Origin: Gemmatimonadota bacterium | Lineage (GTDB): Bacteria > Gemmatimonadota > Gemmatimonadetes > Gemmatimonadales > Gemmatimonadaceae | Length of the DNA stretch: 64,000 nucleotides | Direction: 5' to 3' | NCBI GenBank assembly: GCA_016712265.1 | Contig: JADJRJ010000028.1 | Span: 1,054,001-1,118,000 of the forward strand | Shown: positions 7,647-15,825 of the stretch, piece after piece | Numbering within the stretch: position 1 is the first letter of the stretch | Layout: each line of letters begins with the position of its first letter | The notes under the pieces: generated by a model | The model's database searches: none | What the model was told of the DNA's origin: nothing | What the model saw: only the letters and a program-made list of their open reading frames with translations | Program-made: the position numbers and the translations under genes

Positions 7647-8815
7647 TGATGGGAAACATGTCCCCCAGGCGGGTGCTCCCCGCGGTGGCGGCGCTGGCGG
7701 TGGCTGGGTTCGGCGTCCCCGCGCCGGTGTGGGCACAGGCGGACTCCCTGCGCGTGACCGTCATTCGCGCCTCGACGCCCTTTGAACAGCAGGTCGAGCG
7801 GCTCGCGCGTCTCCTCGTGGGCCAGCAGCAGCGCGTGATGGTCCTCACGGGCACCCGGCAGCAGCTGCAGCAGTCCTTGCGATCCACCACGGTGCCGGAG
7901 GTGCAACGGGGGCAGGTGCTGGCGCGCTTGCGGCTGGTGGAGAACGAACTGTCGTCCCTGGATGTCTCGCGCGGGTCGCTGCGCCGACAGCTGGAAGAAC
8001 TCTGTGCGCGAACGCAGATGGCCGAAGGGTGGCTTGGCATCGCCTTCAACGGCGACTACACCATGGACGCCACGCCGGACGGGGTATTGATGGCCGTGCG
8101 TCGGCCGCCGGAGGTGGAGACCGTGGAGCCGGGTTCTCCGGCCGAAAAGGCCGGGCTGCGCCGCGGCGACCTGCTCTTGTCGTTAGGCGGGCGAGAGTTG
8201 TCCGACGCCGTCATCGCCCTGCACGAGCTGTTGCGCCCCGGGACACGCGTGCCCGTGCGGTTCAAGCGCGGGACCGACACCCGCACCGTGACGGTGCTGA
8301 TTGAACCTCGCCCGGCCGACTTTCGGCCCAGTTGTGGTTGGGAAGACGACCTGATCGCGCGCGCGCTGGCGCCCAGCAGCAACACGGTGACCTTTGTGGT
8401 CACGACGCCGGATGGCCGACGGACCGCTGCGGGCCAGAATCCGTTCACGATTTCTTCGGGCAGCGAGGAGCCTGCCCCGGTGGCCACCATGCGGCCGTCG
8501 CAGGGCCCCTCGGGGTTCACCTTCATCGCGGGGTCCTCCGCTCGGTTGCTGGCCGGGACCCAGCTCGTTCCAGTGAACGAAGGCATCGCCACGCTGACTG
8601 GCGTGGAACGCGGGGTGTTTGTCGCCGAAGTCGCGCGTCGTTCGCTGGGGGCCCAGGCAGGGTTGGTCGCGGGTGACGTGATCGTCTCGGTGGACGGCCG
8701 TCCCATCGCATCACCGGCCACGCTCGTGCAGCTGATGGAACGCTCCGCCTCGCGCGAGTTGAAGCTGCAGGTCGTGCGTCAGAAGAAGGGTGAGACGCTG
8801 ACCTTGAAGTGGTAG
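7646..8815 (+). CDS. exported protein with two PDZ domains, third gene of the sigma operon
   Basis: The 389-residue product has a signal peptide (VLPAVAALAVAGF, cleavage after VWAQA), a helical coiled-coil stretch rich in Gln/Leu/Arg (about 30-115), a first PDZ domain (about 125-225; WLGIAF, PGSPAEKAGLRRGDLLLSLGG) and a second PDZ domain at the end (about 300-389; GVFVAEVARRSLGAQAGLVAGDVIVSVDG). No protease catalytic motif is visible. PDZ domains bind C-terminal peptides of unfolded envelope proteins, so it may present misfolded substrates to the anti-sigma module; this is inference. Start choice lies among GTG 7646 (overlapping the previous stop by one base), ATG 7649 and ATG 7658. Confidence 0.8.
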   Translation: MMGNMSPRRVLPAVAALAVAGFGVPAPVWAQADSLRVTVIRASTPFEQQVERLARLLVGQQQRVMVLTGTRQQLQQSLRSTTVPEVQRGQVLARLRLVENELSSLDVSRGSLRRQLEELCARTQMAEGWLGIAFNGDYTMDATPDGVLMAVRRPPEVETVEPGSPAEKAGLRRGDLLLSLGGRELSDAVIALHELLRPGTRVPVRFKRGTDTRTVTVLIEPRPADFRPSCGWEDDLIARALAPSSNTVTFVVTTPDGRRTAAGQNPFTISSGSEEPAPVATMRPSQGPSGFTFIAGSSARLLAGTQLVPVNEGIATLTGVERGVFVAEVARRSLGAQAGLVAGDVIVSVDGRPIASPATLVQLMERSASRELKLQVVRQKKGETLTLKW

Positions 8816-8843
8816 GCGCCGCGTCCCGCGTGGCGCGCGCCTA
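8813..8843. terminator. imperfect hairpin spanning both stop codons of a convergent pair
   Basis: TAGGCGC (8813-8819) and GCGCCTA (8837-8843) form a 7-base inverted repeat that contains the stop codon of the PDZ gene and that of the protease gene on the other strand; CGCG-TCC-CGCG pairs inside. There is no T run. It may act as a bidirectional transcript end, but it could also be a by-product of the TAG stops and local GC richness. Confidence 0.35.
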
Positions 8844-9611
8844 ACGACGTCCGCCGAGCTTGCCGGGGATCAGGGAGTAGAGCAGCTGCGCCGTCGCGCG
8901 GTCTGCGCCACTCAGTTCCTTCACACGCACGCGCGGCGCCATGATGCTCGTGGTGTCCCGCGTATGGTCGAGGCCGAGCATGTGGCCCACCTCGTGGAGG
9001 GCGATCGCCTTGGTCGCGGCGCGGTCGAGGGGCTCGCCACCCTGGTGGTGGACCGCCAGCATCACGTTCGCCTGCAGGATGTACCAGTTCTCGTCGTGCG
9101 TCCACAGCGTCTTGCCGCTGATCGGTTCCCGAAAGCGATCCACCCAGGTGACGTGCACGTTGGCCGACGCGGAGTCGAGCACGAAAGTGAAGTTGATCGG
9201 GATGCCAGACTCGCCCCATTCGAGGAAAGCGTCGCGCACCAGAGGCAGGAGGGTGGGTGACCAATGTTCGAAACGCGCGACCGGCTGGATCCAGATGCGC
9301 AGCGGGTCATTCCGGCGTTCGGCCCAGCGCGCCAGTGACGAGTCGTGGGCCAGCAGGACTTCACCGATGTAGGTGCTCGTCGAGGCCAATTCGATCCGGC
9401 GCCGCGCATCCTCGGCTTCCGGAGAGTATCGATAGGAGCGCGCCGCCACCCCGGCTCCTTCCTCGACGACGCCCTCGCCTGAGTCCGACACCACCGGCTC
9501 GCCGTTCTGTGTGCGCGCGGCGTGGAGCTGCCGGGTCTCGAGGACCTGAGATCCAACGAAAGCCGCCAGCGCGGCCAGCGTGCAGGTCACCAGGAGATCG
9601 AGTCGCTTCAT
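8841..9611 (-). CDS. matrixin-like metzincin zinc metalloprotease, membrane-anchored or secreted
   Basis: The 256-residue product opens with a hydrophobic segment (LLVTCTLAALAAFVGSQVL, residues 6-24), either a signal peptide or an anchor. The catalytic domain (about 100-250) has the extended zinc motif HEVGHMLGLDH with His206, Glu207, His210 and His216, followed by the Met-turn SIMAP (Met224), which defines metzincins; the fold before it (IWIQP, INFTFV, VHVTWVD) matches matrixins. An acidic/Ser-rich linker at 40-55 follows the membrane segment. No pro-domain cysteine switch is obvious. The substrate is unknown. It ends Arg(CGT)-TAG within the recurring octamer. Confidence 0.88.
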   Translation of the reverse strand: MKRLDLLVTCTLAALAAFVGSQVLETRQLHAARTQNGEPVVSDSGEGVVEEGAGVAARSYRYSPEAEDARRRIELASTSTYIGEVLLAHDSSLARWAERRNDPLRIWIQPVARFEHWSPTLLPLVRDAFLEWGESGIPINFTFVLDSASANVHVTWVDRFREPISGKTLWTHDENWYILQANVMLAVHHQGGEPLDRAATKAIALHEVGHMLGLDHTRDTTSIMAPRVRVKELSGADRATAQLLYSLIPGKLGGRR

Positions 9612-9627
9612 GGGCGGATATACGTGG

Positions 9628-10536
9628 CTACGAGAGGAACTGCTCCACGGACTCGAAGAAGGGCTTCGGTGCCTCCCAGAAGGGCATGTGGCCCGAGCCG
9701 GGAATCAACGCGAGGCAGGACTTCGGGAGCAAGCTGACCAGTTCCCGGGCAACGGCCGGGGGGAGGAGGTCACTCTCTCCGTGGATGACGAGGGCTTCGG
9801 AATGCACGGCACGGACCAGCGACCGCCAATCGTACCCTTCCCGCCTCAGGCGTGACACCACGGCGGCTCCGGTTCGGCTCTCAGATCGTGGCGGGGCAAA
9901 GAGTTGCGCGAGATCTGCGTCACCAAACCAGGCGGGGTAAATCGCACGAGAGTAGGCCGAATGAATGGCCGGGTCCGCCACATGCAACGTCGTGGGGTCG
10001 AGTCGGTGCAACACCACGCGGTCTGCAGGCGACAGCCGTTCGAGCGCCCGGTCATGAAGTCCGTCGAGCCAGGATGAGGTTGGTCCAACCGAATTCACCA
10101 GGATGAGGCGCCGCACCCCGGTGCGGTCCTGCTCGGCGGCGAGCATGGCAATCCCGCCCCCCCACGAGTGTCCCAGGACGTCCCATTGGTGAAAGCCAAT
10201 GGCCTGCCGCAACGCGGCAACGTCCCCGGCGTCGTGCTCGATCTTCGCGGCATGCACGCCGGGCGGGGGCTGCGACCCGCCGCGCCCCCGCTGATCAAAG
10301 AAGAAAAGTTGGCGCTGTTGGGCGAGGGGCGAGAGCGCCGGCCAGAGGAGCTTGTGATCGTAGAGGAGCCCGCCGTTCACACACAGCAGCGGAACACGAT
10401 CCGGCCTGGGCTCCGTGTGATACACGGCGAAGGTCAGCCCGCGGGTCACGACACGCTGGGCCGTGAGTCGCGGGGTGCGGGGGAGGGAACGCCGAAAGGC
10501 GGTGAACCGCTGGCGCGCCGATTCCTCCGCGCTCAC
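9628..10536 (-). CDS. alpha/beta hydrolase, proline-iminopeptidase-like (peptidase S33 type)
   Basis: This 302-residue protein has the alpha/beta hydrolase series of motifs: VNGGLLYDHKLLW (an HGGP-like oxyanion region), FFFDQRGRGGS, the nucleophile elbow GHSWGGG, a late acid in VIHGESDLLP and the catalytic His in GSGHMPFWE. DQRG-x-G and the elbow resemble proline iminopeptidases and tripeptidyl aminopeptidases. No signal peptide is seen, so it is probably cytoplasmic. Its start overlaps the stop of the DUF4188 gene by four bases (10533-10536), so the two form an operon. Confidence 0.82.
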   Translation of the reverse strand: MSAEESARQRFTAFRRSLPRTPRLTAQRVVTRGLTFAVYHTEPRPDRVPLLCVNGGLLYDHKLLWPALSPLAQQRQLFFFDQRGRGGSQPPPGVHAAKIEHDAGDVAALRQAIGFHQWDVLGHSWGGGIAMLAAEQDRTGVRRLILVNSVGPTSSWLDGLHDRALERLSPADRVVLHRLDPTTLHVADPAIHSAYSRAIYPAWFGDADLAQLFAPPRSESRTGAAVVSRLRREGYDWRSLVRAVHSEALVIHGESDLLPPAVARELVSLLPKSCLALIPGSGHMPFWEAPKPFFESVEQFLS

Positions 10537-11033
10537 ACCGAGTCTCCGGCGGCCGTCGCGACCCGCTGGCGCGCACTGTCCCGCGCCTCGGTCACGGACA
10601 CATGACGTCCGGCCGTGGCCAGGCCGATCCGGGGCATGGCGCCGTACACGGCTTCGTACTGCCCTGCTTTCACCATGTAGGTCTCGTGCCAGATGCCCAC
10701 GTCGCCGCTCGCGGTGCGTACCGTCCGGTTGAACGCCACCCAGGCGGGCCAGTGCTGGTGGTCATGCGAGCGAGCGTATCGCTCAAGGTCATCGAAGGAC
10801 CGCCAGTACTGCACAATCACCCCGGGGCCGAAGATGGCCCCCAGGAAGCCGGACGACGGGTCGCCGCGCAGTTCCTTGAGCATGCGCGGCATCGCCATCA
10901 TCACCGGGATCCACTTGTGGGGCTTCCACCATCGGTTGACCCGCATGCCAATCAGGAAGACGACAAAGTCGCCGTCGATGTCGGCGGTCATCCGCTGCGG
11001 AAAGATCTGAGACATGCGAGGGGGAGAGAACAC
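10533..11033 (-). CDS. DUF4188 family protein (heme-oxygenase/monooxygenase-like fold)
   Basis: The 166-residue product matches DUF4188: it has DFVVFLIGMRVNRWWKPHKWIPVMMAMPRML, then the GVIVQYWRSFDDLERYARS segment and the WHETY core typical of small antibiotic-biosynthesis-monooxygenase-like (ABM, ferredoxin-like) proteins. The His/Trp-rich stretch HDHQHWPAW could be part of a ligand site. No activity is established for the family. The in-frame ATG at 11015 (MSQIFPQRM) is an equally good start. It precedes and overlaps the S33-like hydrolase. Confidence 0.78.
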   Translation of the reverse strand: MFSPPRMSQIFPQRMTADIDGDFVVFLIGMRVNRWWKPHKWIPVMMAMPRMLKELRGDPSSGFLGAIFGPGVIVQYWRSFDDLERYARSHDHQHWPAWVAFNRTVRTASGDVGIWHETYMVKAGQYEAVYGAMPRIGLATAGRHVSVTEARDSARQRVATAAGDSV

Positions 11034-11166
11034 GCGGAATATCGGGCGAACGGCGCGTCATGGCGAGGCGTCGCCGGGGCACCCGTCCCCCCATGTGCGA
11101 TGCCGCCGGGGACTGAAGGCGGCGGGTCAGCCCCGCTAACTTCCGCGCGTCCTCACCCGATCACCC
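11034..11166. promoter_or_regulatory. divergent intergenic region with a -10-like TAACTT
   Basis: GCTAACTTCCG at about 11136-11146 lies 20-30 bases before the GTG of the flavin-dependent oxidoreductase and matches similar boxes before other genes here (see findings). GATATT near 11039-11044 on the other strand could serve the DUF4188 gene. No -35 box is convincing. Confidence 0.35.
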
Positions 11167-12207
11167 GTGGAACTTGGGATCTACACGTTCGCCGAGAACT
11201 CGCGCGACCCGGCGACCGGCACCTCGATCAATGCGGAGCAACGCCTGCGAAACCTGATGGAGGAGATCGAGCTCGCCGACCAAGCGGGGCTCGACGTCTT
11301 CGGGATTGGTGAACATCACCGGCCGGACTTCGTGGTCTCGACGCCGGCCATCGTACTGGCGGCGGCCGCGGTGCGTACGAAACGGATCCGACTGACCAGT
11401 GCTGTCACGGTCCTGAGCTCGGACGATCCGGTCCGAGTGTTCCAGGAGTTCGCGACGGTGGACCTGCTCTCCGGAGGCCGTGCGGAGATCATGGCCGGCC
11501 GGGGTTCGTTCATCGAGTCGTACCCGCTGTTTGGTTACGACCTCAACGACTACGATGCCCTGTTCGCCGAGAAGCTTGGACTGTTGCTGGAGCTGCGCAA
11601 GGCGACGCAGGTGACGTGGCGGGGCAGGCACCGGGCCCCGATTACCAATCGCGGTGTGTACCCGCGGCCCGTGCAGGATCCGCTCCCGGTGTGGATTGCC
11701 GTTGGCGGAACGCCGGAATCGGTGGTGCGCGCGGGAACGCTTGGGCTGCCGCTGGCCGTGGCGATCATCGGCGGGGCGCCTGAACGCTTTGCGGACCTCG
11801 TGGCGCTGTATCGGCAGGCGGGGCGCGAGGCGGGCCACGACGCATCGACCCTCAAGGTGAGCATCAATTCCCACGGCTACGTCGCGCCGTCTTCCCGCGA
11901 GGCCGCAGACGACGCCTGGCCGCCCTACCTGGATGCCATGGGGCGGATTGGTCGCGAGCGGGGCTGGCCGCCGCCGACTCGGCAGCGGTTCGAGGCCGAG
12001 CGCTCACCCCGGGGGGCCCTGCTGGTCGGCGATCCGCAGGAAGTGATCGACAAGATCCTGTTCGAGCACGAGCTGTTTCGCATGGACCGCTTCCTGATGC
12101 AGTTCAGCGTGGGGTCGATGCCTCACGCCAAGATGTTGCGGACCATCGAGCTCTACGCCACGGTGGTGGCGCCGGCCGTGCGGAAGGCGCTGGGTCGCAG
12201 CGCCTAA
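11167..12207 (+). CDS. luciferase-like (LLM class) flavin-dependent monooxygenase
   Basis: The 346-residue product is a bacterial-luciferase-fold TIM barrel that uses FMNH2 or F420. Family marks include ELGIYTFAEN at the N-terminus, DVFGIGEHHRPDF (strand 2, containing the EHH motif near residue 50), the RIRLTSAVTVLSSDDPVRVFQEFATVDLLSGGRAEIMAGRGS core, and VWIAVGGTPESVVRAG for the flavin phosphate. Its substrate (alkane, nitrile, sulfonate or aldehyde) cannot be told. The start is a GTG. Its stop codon TAA shares bases with the TAG of the converging acyl-CoA dehydrogenase inside one CGTTAGGC octamer (12202-12209). Confidence 0.88.
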   Translation: MELGIYTFAENSRDPATGTSINAEQRLRNLMEEIELADQAGLDVFGIGEHHRPDFVVSTPAIVLAAAAVRTKRIRLTSAVTVLSSDDPVRVFQEFATVDLLSGGRAEIMAGRGSFIESYPLFGYDLNDYDALFAEKLGLLLELRKATQVTWRGRHRAPITNRGVYPRPVQDPLPVWIAVGGTPESVVRAGTLGLPLAVAIIGGAPERFADLVALYRQAGREAGHDASTLKVSINSHGYVAPSSREAADDAWPPYLDAMGRIGRERGWPPPTRQRFEAERSPRGALLVGDPQEVIDKILFEHELFRMDRFLMQFSVGSMPHAKMLRTIELYATVVAPAVRKALGRSA

Positions 12208-12209
12208 CG
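12202..12209. other. CGTTAGGC octamer that supplies both stops of a convergent gene pair
   Basis: GCCTAACG here contains the plus-strand TAA (12205-12207) ending the luciferase-like gene and, on the minus strand, the TAG (12206-12204) ending the acyl-CoA dehydrogenase after an Arg CGT codon. The same dual use occurs at 15818-15825. Confidence 0.8.
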
Positions 12210-13979
12210 ATCGGTCGGTGCGCGGGGGGCGAGGTCCCCGCTGGCGACAGCGCGTGCGGCAATGGCGTCGAGGCGGGCGTCCTGGTTCACCTTGAGGCCC
12301 CGCAGGTTGCGCCGCGTGCGCCGGTAGGCCATGTGGATGAAGACCCGGGCACAGTCCAGTTCGGCCTCGACGGCGGCTTCGTCGCCCCCCGCCTGCTCGA
12401 TGTCGCGCGTGGCACGGGCGAGCGTCGCCGAACAGAGAAACAGGTCGATCGCCGCATTGGCCAGGCGTTCCTGCACGTACTGTCGCTCAATGATCTTCTT
12501 GCCGTGTTTGCGGAGGGCGCGTTCGACGGCGCGCGCCAGGTCATGCACCTGGTCCGCGACCAACTCCGCTTCTTCTTCGAGGGCGGCATGGACCCGCGAG
12601 AAGTCGGGGCGGTCGATGGTTCCCTTCACGCGCCCGGCGAGGTATTGCCCGATCGCCCCAAGCGAGTTGATCGGGTCCTGGAGGGCCTTGCCGAGGGCTT
12701 TGAGGTGCTCGCCCGGCTGTTGCAGTCCCATCAGCGCCACGAGGACGCGCAGGATCTCGTTGGTCCCCTCGAAGATGAGCATGATCCGCGAGTCGCGCAC
12801 CGCCTGCTCATACGGGGCCTCCTTGGAGTACCCCACGCCGCCCGCGATCTGGAGTCCTTCATTGGCCGCGCGATAGGCGAGTTCGGAGCCGAACACCTTG
12901 CACGCCGCAGTCTCGAGCGAAAAGTCCACCCCGCCGCGGTCCACCATGCCGGCGGTGATCATGACGCCGGCGTCGAGGGCGTAACACTCCGCTGCGGCGA
13001 GCGCGATCTTGCGACGCAGGATCTCGAACGAGGCGATGGGCCGCCCGAACTGCTCGCGCTGGGCGGCATAGGCGATCGCCCGGTTCATGATCTCGCGCGT
13101 GCCGCGGGCCGATCCCGACGCCAGCCCCAGGCGCCCCGAGTTGAGGATCTCCAGCGCAATCCGGAACCCCTGTCCCACGTCGCCCAGACGGTTCTCCACC
13201 GGGACGCGCACATTGTCAAACGATACGGAGCGGGTATCGGACGCCTTGATCCCCATCTTCTCCTCGAGCTTGCCCAGCGACACGCCGGGACTCGCCGCCT
13301 CGACGATGAAGGCGGTCACTCGCTCCTTCGCCTTGCCCTCGATCGTCACCGGCACCTTGGCAAACACCGTAAAGACGCCCGCGTACCCGGCATTGGAGAT
13401 CCAGATCTTGGTGCCGTTGAGCACGTAGGCCGCGCCGTCTGGCGTCGGCACGGCGGTGGCTTTCATCGCCTGGGCGTCGGAGCCCGAGCCCGGTTCGGTC
13501 AGGCAGAAGGCGGCCACCATCTCCCCGGAGGCGCACCGCGGCAGGTAGCGCTGCTTTTGCTCCTCGCTGCCGAAGAGGGTGATCCCCTTGCACCCGATCG
13601 ACTGGTGGGCGCCAAAGTAGACCGCCAGCGCGGGGTCCACCGCCCCGATCTCGCCGAACACGCGGTTGAACACCTTCGCCGACGCGCCGAAGCCGCCGTA
13701 CGCTTCCGGGATGTTGAGTCCCATCAGGCCCAACGCGTGAAAGCCTGCGCGCATCTCCTCGGGAAAGCGACCGGCCGCGTCGTTCGCATGGGGATCGACG
13801 TGGTCCTTCGCGAACGCGCGAAAGGCATCCAGGACGGCGGTGAGGCTCTCCGATTCCTCGCCAGACAACGCCGGAAACGGAAAGAGGAGCTCTTCGCGCA
13901 ACTCGCCGAGGAACAGTCCCTTGATGAAGGAGGGGTTCTCTTCCGGGTTGGCCAGGTGGGGGCGCGTGTCGGCAGTCAT
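12204..13979 (-). CDS. acyl-CoA dehydrogenase, VLCAD-like long form
   Basis: FAD-dependent dehydrogenase for the first step of fatty-acid beta-oxidation. The ATG at 13979 (MTADTRPHLANP) gives 591 residues. Motifs: AFCLTEPGSGSDA (FAD-side signature), KIWISNAGYAGVFTVFAKV, GRPIASFEILRRKIA, and FEGTNEILR with the catalytic Glu at the position used by VLCAD/short-chain enzymes. A helical C-terminal extension of about 170 residues follows, as in mammalian VLCAD and ACAD9, which suggests long-chain substrates and possible membrane contact; this is inference. The upstream frame stays open to 14093 but lacks family similarity. A -10-like TAGCTT lies about 30 bases before the ATG. Confidence 0.92.
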   Translation of the reverse strand: MTADTRPHLANPEENPSFIKGLFLGELREELLFPFPALSGEESESLTAVLDAFRAFAKDHVDPHANDAAGRFPEEMRAGFHALGLMGLNIPEAYGGFGASAKVFNRVFGEIGAVDPALAVYFGAHQSIGCKGITLFGSEEQKQRYLPRCASGEMVAAFCLTEPGSGSDAQAMKATAVPTPDGAAYVLNGTKIWISNAGYAGVFTVFAKVPVTIEGKAKERVTAFIVEAASPGVSLGKLEEKMGIKASDTRSVSFDNVRVPVENRLGDVGQGFRIALEILNSGRLGLASGSARGTREIMNRAIAYAAQREQFGRPIASFEILRRKIALAAAECYALDAGVMITAGMVDRGGVDFSLETAACKVFGSELAYRAANEGLQIAGGVGYSKEAPYEQAVRDSRIMLIFEGTNEILRVLVALMGLQQPGEHLKALGKALQDPINSLGAIGQYLAGRVKGTIDRPDFSRVHAALEEEAELVADQVHDLARAVERALRKHGKKIIERQYVQERLANAAIDLFLCSATLARATRDIEQAGGDEAAVEAELDCARVFIHMAYRRTRRNLRGLKVNQDARLDAIAARAVASGDLAPRAPTDR

Positions 13980-14031
13980 GTGGCGGGTGGGGCAGGGATA
14001 ACGTGAAGCTACGCTGGTGCGGGACGGATGT

Positions 14032-14631
14032 TCAGAACACCGGCCCCACCGGATCGATACACGCCGCGACAGCCGTGATCCGGGCGGCGGCACTTCCCAC
14101 GCTCATCTGCTGCGACTCGTGGGTCCAGCACTTGTCGTAGATCGAGCAATAACACACGGTAAAGCCCGTGCGTGGGGCCAGGGTAGCGACTTGCTGCGCG
14201 ATGGGTCCGGACACCCGGAGTATCTCCCGATCCTCGCTCGGTGTCAGTACCGTGCCGGTCAGGCTCGCGTGGGTCGCCGTGTTCTCGCCGGGGCCCGCTG
14301 GGGGCGGGGCGGAGTCCAGCAGCGCGAGCGCGTTGGTGATCGGGTGTCCGCTAAGCGTTACCTGGGCCCAACGGACCTGCAGCGGACCAACGCCGGCGTT
14401 CTTCACGCCTACCGCAACTTCAAATCCCCCCTGTTGGCGCAAGCTCGACCAGACCACCAGGCGCGGCCACACCGCCGCATCCTTCTGGGCCATCATCACG
14501 CGCGTCTGCACGAGGGAAACGAGCAGGGCGCTCAGGGAGATCACGATGGCGCTCACGGCCACGACGAGGTCGCGATCGAGCCACCGTTGCCTCGGTTGGA
14601 CCTGAAAAGGGGGCCGCTCGTCTGGAGGCAT
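14032..14631 (-). CDS. hypothetical single-pass membrane protein
   Basis: The ATG at 14631 gives 199 residues: a short basic N-terminus, one transmembrane helix (LVVAVSAIVISLSALLVSLVQTRV, about residues 19-42), then an outer or inner soluble part of about 155 residues rich in beta strands (FEVAVGVKNAGVGPLQVRW, VTLSG). Four cysteines sit near the end, with CYCSIYDKC. The layout resembles bacterial membrane proteins of unknown function that carry an Ig-like domain after one helix. I do not recognise a family. It is divergent from the asparaginase gene and follows the acyl-CoA dehydrogenase start by 52 bases on the same strand. Confidence 0.65.
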   Translation of the reverse strand: MPPDERPPFQVQPRQRWLDRDLVVAVSAIVISLSALLVSLVQTRVMMAQKDAAVWPRLVVWSSLRQQGGFEVAVGVKNAGVGPLQVRWAQVTLSGHPITNALALLDSAPPPAGPGENTATHASLTGTVLTPSEDREILRVSGPIAQQVATLAPRTGFTVCYCSIYDKCWTHESQQMSVGSAAARITAVAACIDPVGPVF

Positions 14632-14776
14632 GGCTGCCGGGAAGGGGACGGGAAGATTCGTTCCAACGCGGGGGCAGGCGCAACCGCGCGGATGGCCCAG
14701 GGTGCCGTCGCGCGGGCGCAACCATTTCGGTCGCGCCGCGCGGCGCCTAAGTTCGCCGGACTCACCCCCCACGCCC
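14632..14776. promoter_or_regulatory. divergent promoter region; -10-like TAAGTT before the asparaginase
   Basis: GCCTAAGTTCG at about 14748-14758 lies about 20 bases before the asparaginase ATG and resembles boxes before other genes in the window. The rest of the gap is very GC-rich; I see no operator. Confidence 0.35.
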
Positions 14777-15823
14777 ATGACCCTCTCTCGCCGCGAATTC
14801 GTCGCCACCTCCTCGTCGCTCGCCGCCGGCCTGGCGTTCACCCCGGGCGCGTCGGCCGTGGCCGCGCCTCGCGCCGGGTTCGGCGCGGCACCACCCGTGG
14901 TGATCGCCTCGGCCAACGGCATTCGAGGGGTGAAGGTCGCCTACGACCAGATCGTGCGCGGCGAGGATACGCTCGACGCCATCATCGCGGGGGTGAACCT
15001 CCAGGAGCTTGATCCGGAGGACCAGTCCGTGGGACTCGGCGGCCTGCCTAACGCCGATGGCGTCGTGCAACTGGACGCGTCGTGTATGCACGGGCCGACG
15101 CGCCGCGCCGGGAGCGTGGGGTGCCTGGAGGACATTGCCACCCCGTCGCTCGTGGCCAAGGCGATCATGGACTACACCGACCACATCATGCTGGTGGGGT
15201 CGGACGCCCGAAAGTTCGCGGTGTCCATGGGGTTCAAGACGCAGAACCTCCTCACAGAGAAGAGCCGCCAGGACTGGCTGCGCTGGAAGAGCAAGCTCAA
15301 CGGCAACGATGCCTGGTTGGATCACGATGACCCGGTGCGCATCAAGTTCACCACCGGGACGATCAACATGAACGCCGTGAATGCCGCCGGCGACCTGTCG
15401 AGCGTGACCACGACCAGCGGGATGTCGTGGAAGGTGCCGGGCCGCGTCGGCGACTCGCCGATCATCGGGGCGGGCCAGTATTGCGACAACACCGTGGGGG
15501 CCGCCGGGTCCACCGGGCGCGGCGAGGCGAACATCAAGGTGTGCGGGGCGTTCCTCGCGGTGGAGCAGATGCGGCTGGGCAAGTCGCCGGAGCAAGCCCT
15601 GTTGCACGTCGTGGAACGGGTCATCGCGATGACCGAGAAGCGCCTGCTGAGCGAGCGGGGACGCCCGCTCTTCGACCTCGACTTCTACGCCGTGCGCAAG
15701 GACGGGACGTTCGCCGGCGTGAGCTGTTACGAGGGGAGCTCGTTCGCCGTGTGTGACGCGGGCGGGGCGCGGGTCGTGCCGTCGGCCTACGTTTACCGGC
15801 GGAGCGAACGGCCGACGCGTTAG
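14777..15823 (+). CDS. twin-arginine-exported N4-(beta-N-acetylglucosaminyl)-L-asparaginase (Ntn hydrolase)
   Basis: The ATG at 14777 begins a Tat signal (SRREFVAT, then AAGLAFTPGASAVAA). The 348-residue product is a glycosylasparaginase-type Ntn hydrolase: SVGLGGLPNADG and LDASCMHG in the alpha part, and in the beta part VTTTSGMSWKVPGRVGDSPIIGAG with the substrate-binding RVGDSP. By alignment with the Flavobacterium enzyme the autocleavage nucleophile should be Thr195 in TTGTINMN. The residue before it is Gly rather than the usual Asp of the HDT motif, as seen in plant-type asparaginases. It may cleave Asn-linked sugar or isoaspartyl/asparaginyl substrates in the periplasm. Its TAG overlaps the TAA of the convergent gene in a CGTTAGGC octamer. 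Confidence 0.88.
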   Translation: MTLSRREFVATSSSLAAGLAFTPGASAVAAPRAGFGAAPPVVIASANGIRGVKVAYDQIVRGEDTLDAIIAGVNLQELDPEDQSVGLGGLPNADGVVQLDASCMHGPTRRAGSVGCLEDIATPSLVAKAIMDYTDHIMLVGSDARKFAVSMGFKTQNLLTEKSRQDWLRWKSKLNGNDAWLDHDDPVRIKFTTGTINMNAVNAAGDLSSVTTTSGMSWKVPGRVGDSPIIGAGQYCDNTVGAAGSTGRGEANIKVCGAFLAVEQMRLGKSPEQALLHVVERVIAMTEKRLLSERGRPLFDLDFYAVRKDGTFAGVSCYEGSSFAVCDAGGARVVPSAYVYRRSERPTR

Positions 15824-15825
15824 GC
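15818..15825. other. CGTTAGGC octamer that supplies both stops of a convergent gene pair
   Basis: The plus-strand gene ends CGT-TAG (stop 15821-15823) and the minus-strand gene ends with TAA on the complement of 15820-15822, so the two stops overlap by two bases inside the octamer. Confidence 0.8.

Noticed and set aside
12333..14006. 557-residue open frame on the plus strand opposite the acyl-CoA dehydrogenase
   Set aside because: It is antisense to a gene with complete family motifs; its translation is Arg/Gly/His-rich without domains, a typical shadow in GC-rich coding DNA.
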